Assembly: GCA_035652095.1 (NCBI GenBank)
Contig: DASREM010000052.1
Location: 1 to 6,410 of the forward strand
Reading direction: 5' to 3'
Length of the DNA: 6,410 bases
DNA from: DASREM01 sp035652095
GTDB lineage: Bacteria > Acidobacteriota > Terriglobia > Terriglobales > Acidobacteriaceae
Positions 6,070 to 6,410 of the stretch are shown piece after piece. How positions within the stretch are numbered: the first letter of the stretch is position 1; every line of letters starts with the position of its first letter. The position numbers and the translations under genes were made by a program. Under the pieces are notes generated by a model that saw nothing but the letters and a program-made list of their open reading frames with translations, did no database searches and had not been told where the DNA came from.

Positions 6070-6097
6070 TTTTGTCCAAACGATGGGGTCCACCTCA
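6070..6097 (-). repeat. IS3-family right terminal inverted repeat (IRR)
   Basis: Read on the minus strand it starts TGAGGTGGACCCCA and continues through TTTGGACAAAA, matching IRL at 22 of 28 positions. It marks the right boundary of the IS; coding sequence of the host gene resumes at 6098. Confidence 0.9.
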
Positions 6098-6410
6098 CTC
6101 GGCCAATCTCATGCGCCGCATTTTCCACGTATCGAAAATCGTAGGCGCCTGAGTCGAGCGAGGGTGTTCCGACGGCTATGAAGATAGCTTCAGCGCCTTT
6201 TAACTGCTTCCGCGGTATCCGTAGTGAATTTGAGACTCCCGTCCGCAATTGCACTGCGCATAATCTCGTCGAGCCCCGGTTCATCAATGGGACATCTACC
6301 TGTTCGGAGTGCTTCCACAACCTTCGGATCTTTGTCGACGCACGTTACACGATTGCCAACCGATACGAACATGGCTCCGCTTACGAGCCCAACGTACCCG
6401 GTACCAACAA
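6098..6410 (-). pseudogene. ugd: UDP-glucose 6-dehydrogenase, N-terminal fragment, frameshifted and cut by the IS
   Basis: UDP-glucose dehydrogenase oxidises UDP-glucose to UDP-glucuronate with NAD for polysaccharide synthesis in the cytoplasm. The minus-strand frame enters from the right edge as VGTGYVGLVSGAMF, the Rossmann GxGYVG motif of the family, then VTCVDKDPKVVEALRTG, PIDEPGLDEI and LKFTTDTAEAV. After a one-base shift at the A run complementary to 6198-6201 it continues GAEAIFIAVGTPS (the conserved IAVGTP motif) and YVENAAHEIGR up to the IS border. With AAA in place of AAAA the frame would be continuous; as written it stops at 6190. The first few codons lie beyond 6410 and the C-terminal three quarters lie left of the window. 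A related nucleotide-sugar dehydrogenase (UDP-ManNAc or GDP-mannose type) cannot be excluded. Confidence 0.82.

Larger units (their letters stand above)
1..6097 (+). mobile_element. IS3-family insertion sequence, interrupted by two nested elements
   Basis: The element begins with TG at base 1 and ends with CA at 6097, the usual IS3-family termini. Its ends are imperfect inverted repeats matching at 22 of 28 positions. It encodes orfA (HTH protein) and orfB (DDE transposase) in overlapping frames, as this family does. After subtracting the serine-recombinase insertion (about 2635 bp) and the group II intron (2012 bp), about 1450 bp remain, within the normal IS3-family range. It lies inside a UDP-glucose dehydrogenase gene on the opposite strand. 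The base after the right end starts CTC; the left flank is outside the window, so the expected 3-bp target duplication cannot be checked. The subgroup within IS3 was not resolved. The copy is inactive because orfB is split. Confidence 0.9.

Noticed and set aside
5898..6152. 84-codon plus-strand frame from GTG crossing the right end of the IS
   Set aside because: It runs from the IS tail through IRR into antisense ugd sequence and has no recognisable motif or ribosome site.

Overview
This window is almost entirely a stack of nested mobile DNA sitting inside one broken housekeeping gene. The outermost element is an IS3-family insertion sequence. It starts at base 1 with TG, ends at 6097 with CA, and has 28-bp imperfect terminal inverted repeats. 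It has cut a gene whose surviving 5' part (minus strand, 6098-6410) is a UDP-glucose 6-dehydrogenase. The rest of that gene must lie to the left of the window.

Two other elements sit inside the IS. The first, about 2.6 kb (about 1105-3744), is carried by a large serine recombinase gene plus two small upstream genes, all on the minus strand. It was inserted into the 3' part of the transposase gene orfB at a TACAA sequence. Removing it and keeping one TACAA restores the orfB reading frame exactly. The second is a group II intron (3847-5858, minus strand) inserted 15 bp after the orfB stop codon. It encodes a reverse transcriptase/maturase and has recognisable domain V, domain VI with a bulged branch-point A, a GTGCG 5' end and a CTAC 3' end. 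Removing both leaves an IS of about 1450 bp, a normal IS3-family size.

Layout: 1-28 IRL; 78-368 orfA; 343-1109 5' part of orfB; 1105-3744 serine-recombinase element (recombinase 1135-3219, 63-aa small gene 3212-3403, upstream small gene starting near 3698); 3740-3832 3' end of orfB; 3847-5858 group II intron; 5859-6069 non-coding tail of the IS; 6070-6097 IRR; 6098-6410 truncated ugd.

The IS is dead: orfB is split, and the orfA/orfB overlap has an A7 run where A8 would form the canonical -1 slippery heptamer. The ugd remnant also carries a one-base frameshift. The recombinase element and the intron look intact at protein level and could still be mobile.

The organism is a bacterium with a GC-rich genome and a heavy load of mobile elements. 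The recombinase module with its small partner genes resembles those I associate with Acidobacteria and other soil bacteria, but this is a weak guess and no taxonomic marker is present. I see no tRNA, rRNA, CRISPR array or defence gene.
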